Shown here: piece after piece, positions 31,965-40,929 of the stretch
How positions within the stretch are numbered: position 1 is the first letter of the stretch
Layout: every line of letters begins with the position of its first letter
Translations under genes and position numbers: made by a program
Notes under the pieces: generated by a model
What the model saw: only the letters and a program-made list of their open reading frames with translations
Databases searched by the model: none
What the model was told of the DNA's origin: nothing
From: an uncultured Clostridia bacterium
Lineage (GTDB): Bacteria > Bacillota > Clostridia > UMGS1810
DNA: 64,000 bases
Assembly: GCA_934500705.1 (NCBI GenBank)
Contig: CAKSTI010000007.1
Coordinates: 1 to 64,000, forward strand
Direction: 5' to 3'

Positions 31965-32846
31965 CTATTTATCCGGTGCATCGTCGTCACGGCGGTACAC
32001 CTTGTATTGTTTCCATATGTCTTCGAGCGACTCAAACGTGCGTGCCGCATTCTCCTTGTCTCTTATCACAAGCGCAACTATGAGCGCATTAACAAGGCTG
32101 AGCGGTGCTACGAGCGAATCTACAAAGTTGCCCATATCGCACCCGGCAATGAGCGTGCACTCGGCGTAGTCCACAATGGGCGAAACCTCGCTGTCGGTTA
32201 TGGCAATAACCTTTGCTCCACGCTCTGCGGCAAACTTGACTCCGTTGAACGTGCGCCTTGAATAGCGTGGGTAGCTTATGGCGATGAGCACATCGTCCGA
32301 ATTTATGCGGTACATCTGCTCGAACACCTCGCCGGCGGAATTTGCCGTTACAAGGCGCACATCCGGCAGCAGCATATTGAGATACACATTTAAAAACGAC
32401 GCAACCGAAAAGCACGTCCTCGCACCTAAGATATACACATTTTTGGCGTTTGTTATGCAGTCCACCGTGTGCTCAAAGTCGGCACCGCTGACGGTGTCGA
32501 GCGTCTGGCGGAGCTTTTCTATATCGGACTGAATTACCTTTTTAAGCACGTCGCTGTCGCCTATTTTAGACGAGGTAAGCTCCATTCGCTGAACCGACGT
32601 GAGCCTGTTTTTAACAATCTCACGCAGTGCCCGCTGAAATTCGGGGTACCCTTCATATCCCAGTTCCGAGGCAAAGCGAACCACCGTGGACTCGCTCACG
32701 TTTACCACTCTTCCGAGCTTTGCCGCCGTCATAAATGCCGCCCTGTCATAGTGCTGAGTAATATATTCGGCAATGCGCCTCTGACTTTTGCTGAATTTGG
32801 AGTCGGACTGACGTATCAAGTCCGCTATTTCACTGTATTCTGCCAT
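31965..32846 (-). CDS. MurR/RpiR family transcriptional regulator
   Basis: A 293-residue protein: an N-terminal RpiR helix-turn-helix (residues 1-77, TAAKLGRVVNVSESTVVRFASELGY) and a C-terminal SIS sugar-phosphate-binding domain (about 110-260, VYILGARTCFSVA, VLIAISYPRYSRRT, VIAITDSEVSPI). Such regulators respond to phosphosugars. No sugar gene is adjacent. Only about 30 nt separate its start from the cold-shock gene terminator, so its own promoter is not obvious and it may depend on read-through. Confidence 0.92.
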   Translation of the reverse strand: MAEYSEIADLIRQSDSKFSKSQRRIAEYITQHYDRAAFMTAAKLGRVVNVSESTVVRFASELGYEGYPEFQRALREIVKNRLTSVQRMELTSSKIGDSDVLKKVIQSDIEKLRQTLDTVSGADFEHTVDCITNAKNVYILGARTCFSVASFLNVYLNMLLPDVRLVTANSAGEVFEQMYRINSDDVLIAISYPRYSRRTFNGVKFAAERGAKVIAITDSEVSPIVDYAECTLIAGCDMGNFVDSLVAPLSLVNALIVALVIRDKENAARTFESLEDIWKQYKVYRRDDDAPDK

Positions 32847-32874
32847 ATGTAACCACTCCCGTTAAATCTCTAAC

Positions 32875-32905
32875 AAAAAGAGGTGTCGCTAACGCAACAC
32901 CCCTC
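32875..32905 (-). terminator. Terminator of the cold-shock gene
   Basis: GTGTTGC and GCGACAC arms extended by AGGGG/CCTCT, followed on the minus strand by TTTTT. Lies about 75 nt after the csp stop. Confidence 0.75.
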
Positions 32906-32976
32906 CATTGCCGAAGGACCTGCGCCCCCCGTTGGTGCATCATAGAAATTACCATTTATATAGTAAATCCCTGAGC

Positions 32977-33177
32977 TTACGCCTTTACAACGTTTGCAGC
33001 CTGAGGACCTTTGTTACCATCAATTACGTCAAACTCCACTGCGTCACCTTCTGCAAGAGTTTTGTAGCCGTCCATATTGATAGCCGAGAAGTGAACGAAA
33101 ACATCGCTGCCGTCCTCGCACTCAATAAATCCATAACCCTTTTCTGCATTGAACCACTTTACTGTACCTTTTTGCAT
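32977..33177 (-). CDS. Cold-shock domain protein
   Basis: A 66-residue CspA-type OB-fold protein with both RNA-binding motifs, KGYGFIE (RNP1) and VFVHFSAI (RNP2). It is an RNA chaperone that melts structured mRNA. GGAGG is 9 nt before ATG 33177. The leader contains a 6-bp hairpin (33201-33216, TGTGAC-TTTT-GTCACA), of a kind often involved in csp mRNA control. A consensus promoter and a terminator make it monocistronic. Confidence 0.96.
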   Translation of the reverse strand: MQKGTVKWFNAEKGYGFIECEDGSDVFVHFSAINMDGYKTLAEGDAVEFDVIDGNKGPQAANVVKA

Positions 33178-33248
33178 TACTGTGTACCTCCTAAATACGG
33201 TGTGACTTTTGTCACATTAAAAAATTCAGACCCGAAAGCCTTTATACT

Positions 33249-33277
33249 ACTTTAACACAATATGTATAAAATGTCAA
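33249..33277 (-). promoter_or_regulatory. Sigma-A promoter of the cold-shock gene
   Basis: TTGACA (33272-33277) and TAAAGT (33249-33254), 17-nt spacer. Confidence 0.85.
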
Positions 33278-33296
33278 TATTTTTTGTGTATTTTTG

Positions 33297-34049
33297 TTAC
33301 CTTGAACCCAATTTTTTAACGACAAAAAACACCCTTTCGCTGTCGGAGGACGGCAGATTTTGCGTCAAATCGTCGTAAACCGCCTCAACCGTCAGTCCGT
33401 TTTCAACGCACAGACGTTTTAAAAGCTCTGAGCAATGGTAACGCTGAACGTGGTGCTCACTTGCTCTGCGGTACACGCCGTCTTGTTCTATGAAAAAATT
33501 AAGATAAAAATCCAGTATGCCGTCTTCGTAAAAGTTCTCCCAGGTATAGAATATGTTGTCCTTTTCGTACACATAAGTATTGTTTCCGAGAATATCCCTG
33601 AATTTGTGCTCCGTGTTGACGTCAAAAATAAACATACCGCCGGGGTTTAAGTAATTGTTTACAAGTGCAAACATTCTGTCAAGCTCCGCCAAATCGGTCA
33701 CGTAATTTATGCTGTCAAGCAGGCAGGTACACACGTCCACCGTGCCGTACAGCTCAAAGTCCGTCATATCCTGGCACAGATACAAAACTTTGCCGTCCGT
33801 GTTTTTCTCTGCGGCAACGCTGAGCATTGCGTCGGAGTTGTCTATGCCGATAACGTCAAATCCGTATCCGCTCAAAAGGCGGCACATACTTCCTGTTCCG
33901 CACCCAAGGTCGCACAGCAGGGTAGATTTTTCGCTGCGGTGACGCTGTATGAGAGTCTTTATATACTTCGCCCTCTTTTCGTATTCCACGTCGTCTGTGA
34001 GGGCGTCGTATATGTAGGCAAATTCGCCGTAGCTTGCATCACTTGTCAT
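33297..34049 (-). CDS. Class I SAM-dependent methyltransferase
   Basis: A 250-residue methyltransferase with motif I LLCDLGCGTGSM (residues about 42-53), an acidic motif II (VIGIDNSDAML) and LCQDMTDF. The pattern fits the YqeM/ubiE-like class I group with unknown substrate. It overlaps the TrpR-like gene by 11 bp and is the last gene of the lon operon. Confidence 0.88.
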   Translation of the reverse strand: MTSDASYGEFAYIYDALTDDVEYEKRAKYIKTLIQRHRSEKSTLLCDLGCGTGSMCRLLSGYGFDVIGIDNSDAMLSVAAEKNTDGKVLYLCQDMTDFELYGTVDVCTCLLDSINYVTDLAELDRMFALVNNYLNPGGMFIFDVNTEHKFRDILGNNTYVYEKDNIFYTWENFYEDGILDFYLNFFIEQDGVYRRASEHHVQRYHCSELLKRLCVENGLTVEAVYDDLTQNLPSSDSERVFFVVKKLGSR

Positions 34050-34344
34050 CTCTCAGCTCATCTCCCAGCCTGTCAAGGACACTGCGGTAGCCGTCCTCGC
34101 CGTAAACAAGCGCACGGTTTACACGGCTGATGGTGGCGGTGCTCGCCCCCGTCTTTGCCGCTATGTCATTGTAGACCATACCGCTGTCCAGCATAACGGC
34201 AACTTCAAGGCGCTGTGCCATTGAGGTTATCTCCGATATGGTGCACAGGTCCGACAAAAAGCGCAGACACTCCTCCTCGGAATTGAGGGAAACTATCGCC
34301 TTTGCCAGATTTACAACATTTTTGTCTTTTATGTTTTTGGACAT
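34039..34344 (-). CDS. YerC/YecD-type TrpR-related DNA-binding protein
   Basis: A 101-residue all-helical protein of the TrpR-like superfamily with the helix-turn-helix VMLDSGMVYNDIAAKTGASTATISRVNRAL. YerC sits beside pcrA in many Bacillota, as here (20 nt downstream of pcrA). Its targets are not known and no trp genes are near. The C-terminus overlaps the methyltransferase start. Confidence 0.88.
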   Translation of the reverse strand: MSKNIKDKNVVNLAKAIVSLNSEEECLRFLSDLCTISEITSMAQRLEVAVMLDSGMVYNDIAAKTGASTATISRVNRALVYGEDGYRSVLDRLGDELRDDK

Positions 34345-34364
34345 TGCGTATCACCTGCTCTCTG

Positions 34365-36614
34365 TCATATTTTTTTGAGTTTTGCAATGGACGCCATAAG
34401 GTTTTTGGTGCCCACGTTGTCAAAGAGAATTTCAACAAGGTAGTCACCGCCGCTCGGTGATGCGGAAATTATCATTCCGTCGCCGAATTTGCGGTGATGA
34501 ACTCTGTCGCCCTTTTTAAATTCAAATCCGCTGTCCGCCTTTTTGAGTGCAGATGCGCTCGTCATACCGTATTTGTCCATAATCGAGCCGACGCTCTGCG
34601 CCTTAGGCTTGCCGAAACCGGCATTGTATGTGTGCACGGGCGATGAGGAAAAGCCGTGCGTGGTAACATTGTTCTTTGCAATAAATCCCTGTTTAGCCGC
34701 AGCATCGGCAAAGAGCCCGTCCGGTATCTCGTCCACAAACGGCGAGAGGAGTTGCATTGTCGTTGTGCCGTAGAGCGTGCGGTAACGTGCGGCGGTGATA
34801 AACAGCTTTTGCCTTGCACGTGTTATGCCGACGTAGCACAGACGGCGTTCCTCCTCCATTCCGCCCTCCTCCATCTCGGACATAAGGCTGGGGAAAAGTC
34901 CCTTTTCCATTCCGCACATAAACACAACGGGAAATTCCAGTCCCTTTGCGGAGTGGAGCGTCATCAGGACGACTGCGTCCTGCTCGCTGTCGAGGTTGTC
35001 CACGTCGGACACGAGGGAGATGTTATCCAAAAATCCGTCAAAACTCGGATTTTCCACCTTGTCCATATATTCAAGCGCTTTGGAGCGGAACTCCTCAATG
35101 TTTTCGATGCGGCTCTGCGCCTCCTGCGGGTCCTCGCTGAGCACTGCGTTTGTATAGCCGCTCTTTGAGAGCATCTCGTCTATAAGCTCGGTCACGGGGA
35201 GTTTATCTTTAAGGGCAATGAGGTTTTGTATAAGCGAAGCAAACTCCGCCGTCTTTGCCGCAGAACGCCCCAGGGCGTCGGCATACGACGGATCGGTTAT
35301 CACATCGTACATACTCTTGCCCAGGCTTCCGGCATAGGCACGGATTTTGGAAACCGTGGTATCGCCTATTCCACGCTTGGGCACATTTATTATCCTGGAC
35401 AAATTAACATCGTCACGGGGGTTGTATATAACACGCAGATATGCGAGAATATCCTTTATCTCACGTCTGTCGTAAAAGCGCAGACCGGCAAGTATTCTGT
35501 ACGGGCAGGTGAGGTTTTCCTCAAATGCTCTCGTCTGTGCGTTGGTGCGGTAGAGTATGGCAAAGTCGCCGTACTTGTACTGTCCGCTGCGCACAAGAGT
35601 TTCTATGCGGTTGTTTATGTATGACGCCTCGGCAACCTGGTCGTCTAAAACGTTTAAGTCGATTTTTTCGCCCTCGCCGGCGTCCGTCCACAGCTTTTTA
35701 GCCTTTCTGCCACGGTTGTTTTTAATAACGTCGTTTGCGGCGTCGAGAATGTTCTGCGTTGAGCGGTAGTTCTGTTCCAGTTTAATTACCTTTGCCTCTT
35801 TAAACTGCTTTTCAAAATCCAGAATATTTGTAATGTCCGCTCCACGGAAACGGTATATACTCTGGTCGTCGTCGCCGACAACGCATAGGTTCCTGTACTT
35901 GGCGGCAAGCATAGCAACGAGTCTATACTGAATGTTGTTGGTGTCCTGATACTCGTCTACAAGAATATATTTGAATTTGTTCTGATAATATGCGAGCACG
36001 TCGGGGCACTTTTCAAAAAGTTCGACCGTCTTTAAGAGCAAATCGTCAAAGTCGAGAGAATTGTTCTCGGCAAGCTGTTTGTTGTAGCGTTCATATATGC
36101 GTGCTATGTTTTTATTCTTTATGTCGTATGACTCGTTTTCAAGCTCCTTGGGGCTCATACCCTTGTTTTTGCAGTCGGATATGCGTGAGAGCACCATTTT
36201 AATCTGGTACATATCCTCGCTCAGATTGAGCGCTTTTATGCTCTCTTTGATAACCTTTTTCTGGTCGCTCGTGTCATAAATATTAAAAGAGCTTGTATAG
36301 AGTCCGCCGAGCTTTTCGATGTCGTAACGCAAGATGCGCAGGCACGCACTGTGGAATGTCTTTATCCACATATCGGTCGAGTCGTCGGGGACGAGTTTTG
36401 CAATTCTTGTCTGCATCTCGCTTGCCGCCTTGTTGGTAAAGGTTATGGCAAGTATCTGCCACGGCATCGCCTTGTGCTGTTCCAAGATGTAGGCAATTCT
36501 GCGTGTGAGAACCGTCGTCTTGCCGCTGCCGGCGCCGGCAAGGACAAGCAGCGGCCCGTCCGTTGTGAGAACCGCCTCTTTTTGCTGTGGATTTAGTCCG
36601 TCTAAAATGTTCAT
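34365..36614 (-). CDS. pcrA: ATP-dependent DNA helicase PcrA/UvrD
   Basis: The 749-residue superfamily 1 helicase. Motifs visible: LAGAGSGKTTVLTRRIA (Walker A), ILVDEYQDTNNIQYRL (Walker B), VGDDDQSIYRFRGAD (motif III), LEQNYRSTQNIL (IV), VVLMTLHSAKGLEFPVVF (V) and EEERRLCYVGITRARQ (VI). The C-terminal RNA polymerase-binding tail ends GDRVHHRKFGDGMI and on. It works in repair and replication-fork clearance. The start codon abuts the engB stop (TAG-ATG). Confidence 0.96.
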   Translation of the reverse strand: MNILDGLNPQQKEAVLTTDGPLLVLAGAGSGKTTVLTRRIAYILEQHKAMPWQILAITFTNKAASEMQTRIAKLVPDDSTDMWIKTFHSACLRILRYDIEKLGGLYTSSFNIYDTSDQKKVIKESIKALNLSEDMYQIKMVLSRISDCKNKGMSPKELENESYDIKNKNIARIYERYNKQLAENNSLDFDDLLLKTVELFEKCPDVLAYYQNKFKYILVDEYQDTNNIQYRLVAMLAAKYRNLCVVGDDDQSIYRFRGADITNILDFEKQFKEAKVIKLEQNYRSTQNILDAANDVIKNNRGRKAKKLWTDAGEGEKIDLNVLDDQVAEASYINNRIETLVRSGQYKYGDFAILYRTNAQTRAFEENLTCPYRILAGLRFYDRREIKDILAYLRVIYNPRDDVNLSRIINVPKRGIGDTTVSKIRAYAGSLGKSMYDVITDPSYADALGRSAAKTAEFASLIQNLIALKDKLPVTELIDEMLSKSGYTNAVLSEDPQEAQSRIENIEEFRSKALEYMDKVENPSFDGFLDNISLVSDVDNLDSEQDAVVLMTLHSAKGLEFPVVFMCGMEKGLFPSLMSEMEEGGMEEERRLCYVGITRARQKLFITAARYRTLYGTTTMQLLSPFVDEIPDGLFADAAAKQGFIAKNNVTTHGFSSSPVHTYNAGFGKPKAQSVGSIMDKYGMTSASALKKADSGFEFKKGDRVHHRKFGDGMIISASPSGGDYLVEILFDNVGTKNLMASIAKLKKI

Positions 36615-37211
36615 CTATTCACTGTCCCCCATAATAACTGTATTTACATAGTCCCAGAACATATCCGCACCCTCTCCGGTAACGGCGGAAAATGGAATTA
36701 TAATGTCATCTCCGCAAAGGCGCAGTGTGGATATTACACGCCTCAGCGCATCGTCACGCTCGCTGTTTTTGAGCTTATCCAGCTTTGACGCAACCACAAC
36801 CGCTCTGCCGCATACCGCACGGATAAAGTTAAGCATAACGGCGTCGTTTTCCGTGGGTGCGTGGCGGCTGTCAACAATCAGAATTACCTGCGAAAGGGTG
36901 GGTCTGCCGTTTAAATACGTTTCTATCATCGTGCTCCACTTTTTCTTTTCCTCTTTGGAAACCTTGGCATAGCCGTAGCCGGGAAGGTCCACAAAGTTTA
37001 AGCAGTCGTCGATGTTATAAAAGTTAATCGTTGCGGTCTTGCCCGGCTTTGAGCTTGTGCGTGCAAGGCTCTTTCTGCCCAAAACCTTGTTTATGAACGA
37101 CGATTTCCCCACATTGGAACGCCCTGCAAAGGCAAGGTCGGGAAACGGCGTGTCCGGGTACTGCTTAGGATTTACGGCAGACACCGTAAGCGATACGTTG
37201 TGTATATTCAT
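36615..37211 (-). CDS. engB: Ribosome biogenesis GTP-binding protein EngB (YsxC/YihA)
   Basis: A 198-residue GTPase: G1 GRSNVGKSS (about residues 30-38), switch region with KPGKTATINF, G3 DLPGYGYAKVS, a G4 position reading SKLDKL instead of TKxD, and G5 FSA. EngB assembles the large ribosomal subunit. It lies 4 nt after lon, the conserved lon-ysxC arrangement of Bacillota, and its stop touches the pcrA start. Confidence 0.95.
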   Translation of the reverse strand: MNIHNVSLTVSAVNPKQYPDTPFPDLAFAGRSNVGKSSFINKVLGRKSLARTSSKPGKTATINFYNIDDCLNFVDLPGYGYAKVSKEEKKKWSTMIETYLNGRPTLSQVILIVDSRHAPTENDAVMLNFIRAVCGRAVVVASKLDKLKNSERDDALRRVISTLRLCGDDIIIPFSAVTGEGADMFWDYVNTVIMGDSE

Positions 37212-37215
37212 ATTA

Positions 37216-39543
37216 TTAACCGAACAATGCGGTGTTTAAGACTTTTTCCATACTGTCTGCAACCACAAAGTTAATGTCCTTTCTGATTTGCTCCGGCAGT
37301 TCATATGTGTCTGCCACGTTTTCCTTTGGAATAAGGATTGTTTTAATTCCGGCACGGTACGCCGCAAGCGACTTTTCTTTAAGTCCGCCGATTGGCAGTA
37401 TGCGCCCCGTTATGGTTATCTCGCCCGTCATTGCAACGTTTTTGCTCACCTTTTTGCCCGTGAGGGACGAAACTATCGCCGTTGCCATCGTTATTCCGGC
37501 GCTTGGGCCGTCCTTAGGCACGGCGCCCTCCGGAATGTGAATGTGCAAGTCCTTTTTGCTGTGGAAGTCGGAGTCAACGCCGAGCTTTGAGGCGTTTGTG
37601 CGGATATAGCTTATTGCCGCCTTTGCCGACTCCTTCATCACGTCGCCGAGCTGACCGGTAAGTTCCACATCTCCGCTGCCGTCCATTGCATTGACCTCTA
37701 TGGAGAGCGTGTCGCCGCCGTACTGCGTCCAGGCAAGGCCTGTGGCAACGCCGACTCTGTCCGACCTGTCGGCGTCCGGCTCATCAAAGATGCGCCTGCC
37801 GACAAACTTTTCGAGGCTCTTGTGCGACACGCTGACGCTCTTTTTGCCCTTGGTGACAATTTCGCTCGCAGCCTTTCGCATTGCGGCGGCAATCTTTCTT
37901 TCAAGCTCTCTTACGCCCGACTCACGGGTGTAGTAGTGAATAATATCCAAAATCGCCTCATCGGTAAAGCGGATATTGGTCTTTTTAAGTCCGTTTTCTT
38001 TAAGCTGTTTTGCAATTATATATTCCTTTGCTATGCACAGCTTTTCCTCGTCCGTGTAGCCGTTTATCTCAATTACTTCCATTCTGTCAAGGAGCGGACG
38101 GTCTATGGTGTCAAGCGAATTTGCCGTGGTGAAAAAGAGCACGTCGCTAAGGTCTGTATCGCACTCCAAATAGTGGTCACGGAACGCAAAGTTCTGCTCG
38201 GTGTCGAGCACTTCCAAAAGTGCGGCGCTCACATTGCCACGGTAGTCCGCCCCCACCTTGTCTATCTCGTCGAGCAAAATCAGCGGATTGAATGAACCCG
38301 CCTGCTTTATTGCCGTAATTATTCTGCCCGGCATTGCGCCGATGTATGTGCGCCTGTGTCCTCTGATTTCCGCCTCGTCGTGCACACCGCCGAGCGACAT
38401 ACGCACGTATTTTCTGCCCATAGCCTCGGCAACGGAACGTGCTATGCTTGTCTTGCCGACTCCCGGAGGGCCTACCAGGCATATTACGGGCGACTTTTTG
38501 CCGTCGGACAGCTTTCTCACTGCCAAAAATTCCATTATGCGCTCTTTAACCTTGTCAAGGCCGTAGTGACTGTCCTTTAAAATTCTCTCAGCCTCCGCCA
38601 TATCCTCGGTTTCCTGCGTTTTAATGCCCCAGGGGAGTTCCAATACACGGTCGAGGTAGTTCCTTATTACTGCCGCATCGGGACTTGACGACTGCATCTT
38701 TGAGAGCCTGTCCACGTCCTTTAATGCCTTTTTGCGGACGTTTTCCGGCATTTTTGACGCCCTTATTTTTTCGTTATAATCGTCTATCTCGCCGTCCAAA
38801 TCGTCGTCGCCGAGTTCCTCGTGAATTACCTTTAACTGCTCACGCAGGTAATAGTCCCTCTGACCTTCGTCTATTTTTCGCTTTGTTTTTACGGATATTT
38901 CACGCTCTATTTTGAGAACGCTTATCTCGTGATACATAATTTCCAGCATTTTTGAAAATCTGTCCAAGAGGTTAAACTCCTCCAAAAGGCGCTGTTTTTC
39001 CTCCAAATCAATCATAAATGCGGCGCACAGTATGTCGGAAAAGCGTGACGGGTCCTTCTCCCTTGCAAACGATATGTCAACCTCGTCGGGCACTCTGCCG
39101 GCAAGCGAAAAATATTCGCCGGAAAGAGCCTTTAAATCACGCATATACGCCTCAAGAGCCGTTTTAACGCCTTCGTCAAGGTTCTTTTCGTCATAAATCA
39201 TCTTGACGCTGCACTCAAAGTACGGCTCGCTCTTTACATACTGCAACGCCTCGCCACGGCATATGCCCTCCACGAGCACACGCAGATTGCCGTCGTTAAG
39301 GCGCAAAACCTGCTTAATCTCGCACACGGTTCCCACAACAAACAGGTCGTCGGTCTGAACCGAGTCAACGTCGGGGTCGCACTGAGCCGCAATAAAAATC
39401 CTGCGGTCACGGCGCATTGCCTCCTCCACGGCGTTTACGGAAACCTCACGGCCTGCGTCAAAGTGAATTACCATATACGGAAATATAGGAAGTCCTCTCA
39501 AAGGAAGGACGGGAAAAATCTTTGTATTTTCATTATCAGACAT
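37216..39543 (-). CDS. lon: ATP-dependent protease La (Lon)
   Basis: The 775-residue AAA+ protease: an N-terminal substrate domain (FPVLPLRGLPIFPYMVIHF), Walker A GPPGVGKTSIARS, Walker B ILLDEIDK, and the C-terminal Ser-Lys dyad protease domain with PKDGPSAGITMATA (Ser) and GLKEKSLAAYRAG (Lys). It degrades misfolded and regulatory proteins. I chose ATG 39543 (MSDNENTK) with GGAGG upstream; the longer frame would cross the promoter. First gene of lon-engB-pcrA-yerC-methyltransferase. Confidence 0.97.
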   Translation of the reverse strand: MSDNENTKIFPVLPLRGLPIFPYMVIHFDAGREVSVNAVEEAMRRDRRIFIAAQCDPDVDSVQTDDLFVVGTVCEIKQVLRLNDGNLRVLVEGICRGEALQYVKSEPYFECSVKMIYDEKNLDEGVKTALEAYMRDLKALSGEYFSLAGRVPDEVDISFAREKDPSRFSDILCAAFMIDLEEKQRLLEEFNLLDRFSKMLEIMYHEISVLKIEREISVKTKRKIDEGQRDYYLREQLKVIHEELGDDDLDGEIDDYNEKIRASKMPENVRKKALKDVDRLSKMQSSSPDAAVIRNYLDRVLELPWGIKTQETEDMAEAERILKDSHYGLDKVKERIMEFLAVRKLSDGKKSPVICLVGPPGVGKTSIARSVAEAMGRKYVRMSLGGVHDEAEIRGHRRTYIGAMPGRIITAIKQAGSFNPLILLDEIDKVGADYRGNVSAALLEVLDTEQNFAFRDHYLECDTDLSDVLFFTTANSLDTIDRPLLDRMEVIEINGYTDEEKLCIAKEYIIAKQLKENGLKKTNIRFTDEAILDIIHYYTRESGVRELERKIAAAMRKAASEIVTKGKKSVSVSHKSLEKFVGRRIFDEPDADRSDRVGVATGLAWTQYGGDTLSIEVNAMDGSGDVELTGQLGDVMKESAKAAISYIRTNASKLGVDSDFHSKKDLHIHIPEGAVPKDGPSAGITMATAIVSSLTGKKVSKNVAMTGEITITGRILPIGGLKEKSLAAYRAGIKTILIPKENVADTYELPEQIRKDINFVVADSMEKVLNTALFG

Positions 39544-39577
39544 ACTTACATACCCCTCCATTCTGATATACGTATTA

Positions 39578-39606
39578 ATTATACTAAAAATCAAAAGTTT
39601 TTTCAA
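39578..39606 (-). promoter_or_regulatory. Sigma-A promoter of the lon operon
   Basis: TTGAAA (39601-39606) and TATAAT (39578-39583), spacer 17 nt. No CIRCE or CtsR box seen. Confidence 0.82.
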
Positions 39607-39680
39607 TAGATATTTAAGGAAAAAGTTTGATATATTGACATTTTTCAAAAATTTATACTGAAACCCTGCCGTGCGGACAG

Positions 39681-40046
39681 CTATGTCCGCTGTGCAAGGC
39701 TCTTTTTGTATTCCCTCACGCTGACGCCCGTGTATTTTTTAAACAAACGGCAAAAGTATTTTTCGTCGCTCACGTTAAACAGCGATGCAAGTTCCGACGC
39801 AGTTCCGCCGACGTTTTTGAGAATATCGCAGGCGGCGTCAATCTTTGTCTTGTTTATGTATTCGACAACGGTGTACGAGGCGGCGGACTTGAAAATGCGG
39901 CTCAGGTGTCCGCAGCTTAGCGAAAGAGCGTCGGCAATGTCGCAGACGGAAATTTTTTCGTAAATATGCTCTGCTATGTACTCCTTTGCCCTACGGCAGT
40001 ACATAAATCCGCTGTGCGTGCAGCCGCCGCTCTGCTCCGGCGACAA
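39681..40046 (-). CDS. AraC-type HTH domain protein, N-terminally truncated
   Basis: The 121-residue ORF (TTG start; the frame stays open to a TAA at about 40097) contains a full AraC C-terminal DNA-binding domain. It shows YIAEHIYEKISVCDIADALSL, HLSRIFKS, and the second unit ASLFNVSDEKYFCRLFKKYTGVSVREYKK. The sensor half that normally precedes it (150-200 residues) is missing, and the DNA where it should be reads as an SGNH-like gene on the other strand. Whether the remaining domain is made is uncertain: no Shine-Dalgarno is seen. Interpreted as one side of a deletion that fused two divergent genes. Confidence 0.6.
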   Translation of the reverse strand: MSPEQSGGCTHSGFMYCRRAKEYIAEHIYEKISVCDIADALSLSCGHLSRIFKSAASYTVVEYINKTKIDAACDILKNVGGTASELASLFNVSDEKYFCRLFKKYTGVSVREYKKSLAQRT

Positions 40047-40881
40047 AAGGCTTTTGTGCTTTGAGGTGCCGTCGTTTGCATCGCTTGTCAGAGATTACGT
40101 CAACAAAGAGAGCGGCTCGTCTGCCACGGAATTTTCCGCAGATAAACCGACAGGCAATCTCAAACCGATGGTTTTTGAGAACTGTGTGCAAATCTGCGGC
40201 AGACTTTCGATAGATGCGCCTTTCGGCTTTGCACGCATTGAATTTAAGCGCAGTCCGTTTGATGCCGAGATATTTTGCGGCGGCGAGCGTGTGCATATTT
40301 ACAGGCACGCAGAGAGCGATGAATACGAAGTTATAAACATCTTGCCGAAATCCCACGCAAACGGCATTGACATAGTATCGGAGGGCGCACTTTTATACCG
40401 AGCCGAGTTTTACGACGGCAAATACGCCGTGCTCAACTGCGGAATAGGTTCGTGCACGTCGGTTAAATACACGGACGAATACCTTGAAAAATACGTTCTC
40501 TGCGCAAAGCCTGCCCTCGTCATTGCCGAGGTTTTCACCGTCAATGACTGGATAAGTGCAATACCGCCGTCGGAGTGTGAAAAAAATCTTGTGAAGTTTG
40601 GCAAAAAAATTTTAAAAAGCGGTGCAGACCTTGCCTTTTCGTCCGCAATTCCGATTTTGGGCGTGCAAGAAAATTCCGCCGGCATCTCCTATGGCGAATA
40701 TGTGCACGCAGGGGAGCGTGCGGCAAAAACTTTAAAAATCCCGTATGCCGATGTGTACGCCTCATTCTCCGACGAATACGCCGAGTGCCCCACACATAAG
40801 CATTACGGCGACATCCGGCACCCCGGCCCACGTGGACACGAGATATATTTTGAAAGTATTAAAAAACTTTTGACATTGTAA
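39976..40881 (+). CDS. SGNH hydrolase-like protein, 5'-truncated
   Basis: The open frame gives 301 residues, but only the part from about 40100 on looks like an SGNH/GDSL esterase. It has CGIGSC (block II Gly), VIAEVFTVNDW (block III, GxND-like), IPILG, and GDIRHPGPRGHEIY (block V Asp-His). No block I GDS motif is visible and the first about 45 codons overlap the AraC HTH gene in antisense, so the N-terminus has been lost. No ribosome binding site precedes the first ATG. Such enzymes deacetylate sugars or cleave esters; without the Ser this one is probably inactive. The 3' end is intact with a terminator. Confidence 0.55.
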   Translation: MYSFALRQYINPLCVQPPLCSGDKRLLCFEVPSFASLVRDYVNKESGSSATEFSADKPTGNLKPMVFENCVQICGRLSIDAPFGFARIEFKRSPFDAEIFCGGERVHIYRHAESDEYEVINILPKSHANGIDIVSEGALLYRAEFYDGKYAVLNCGIGSCTSVKYTDEYLEKYVLCAKPALVIAEVFTVNDWISAIPPSECEKNLVKFGKKILKSGADLAFSSAIPILGVQENSAGISYGEYVHAGERAAKTLKIPYADVYASFSDEYAECPTHKHYGDIRHPGPRGHEIYFESIKKLLTL

Positions 40882-40889
40882 TAAAATAA

Positions 40890-40925
40890 GGACAGGAAAA
40901 GTGTACTCGCCTTTCCTGTCCGTTT
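40890..40925. terminator. Bidirectional terminator between SGNH-like gene and ddh
   Basis: A 10-bp perfect stem (GGACAGGAAA with TTTCCTGTCC, 40890-40899 and 40912-40921), T-rich on both sides. Confidence 0.82.
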
Positions 40926-40929
40926 TAAA

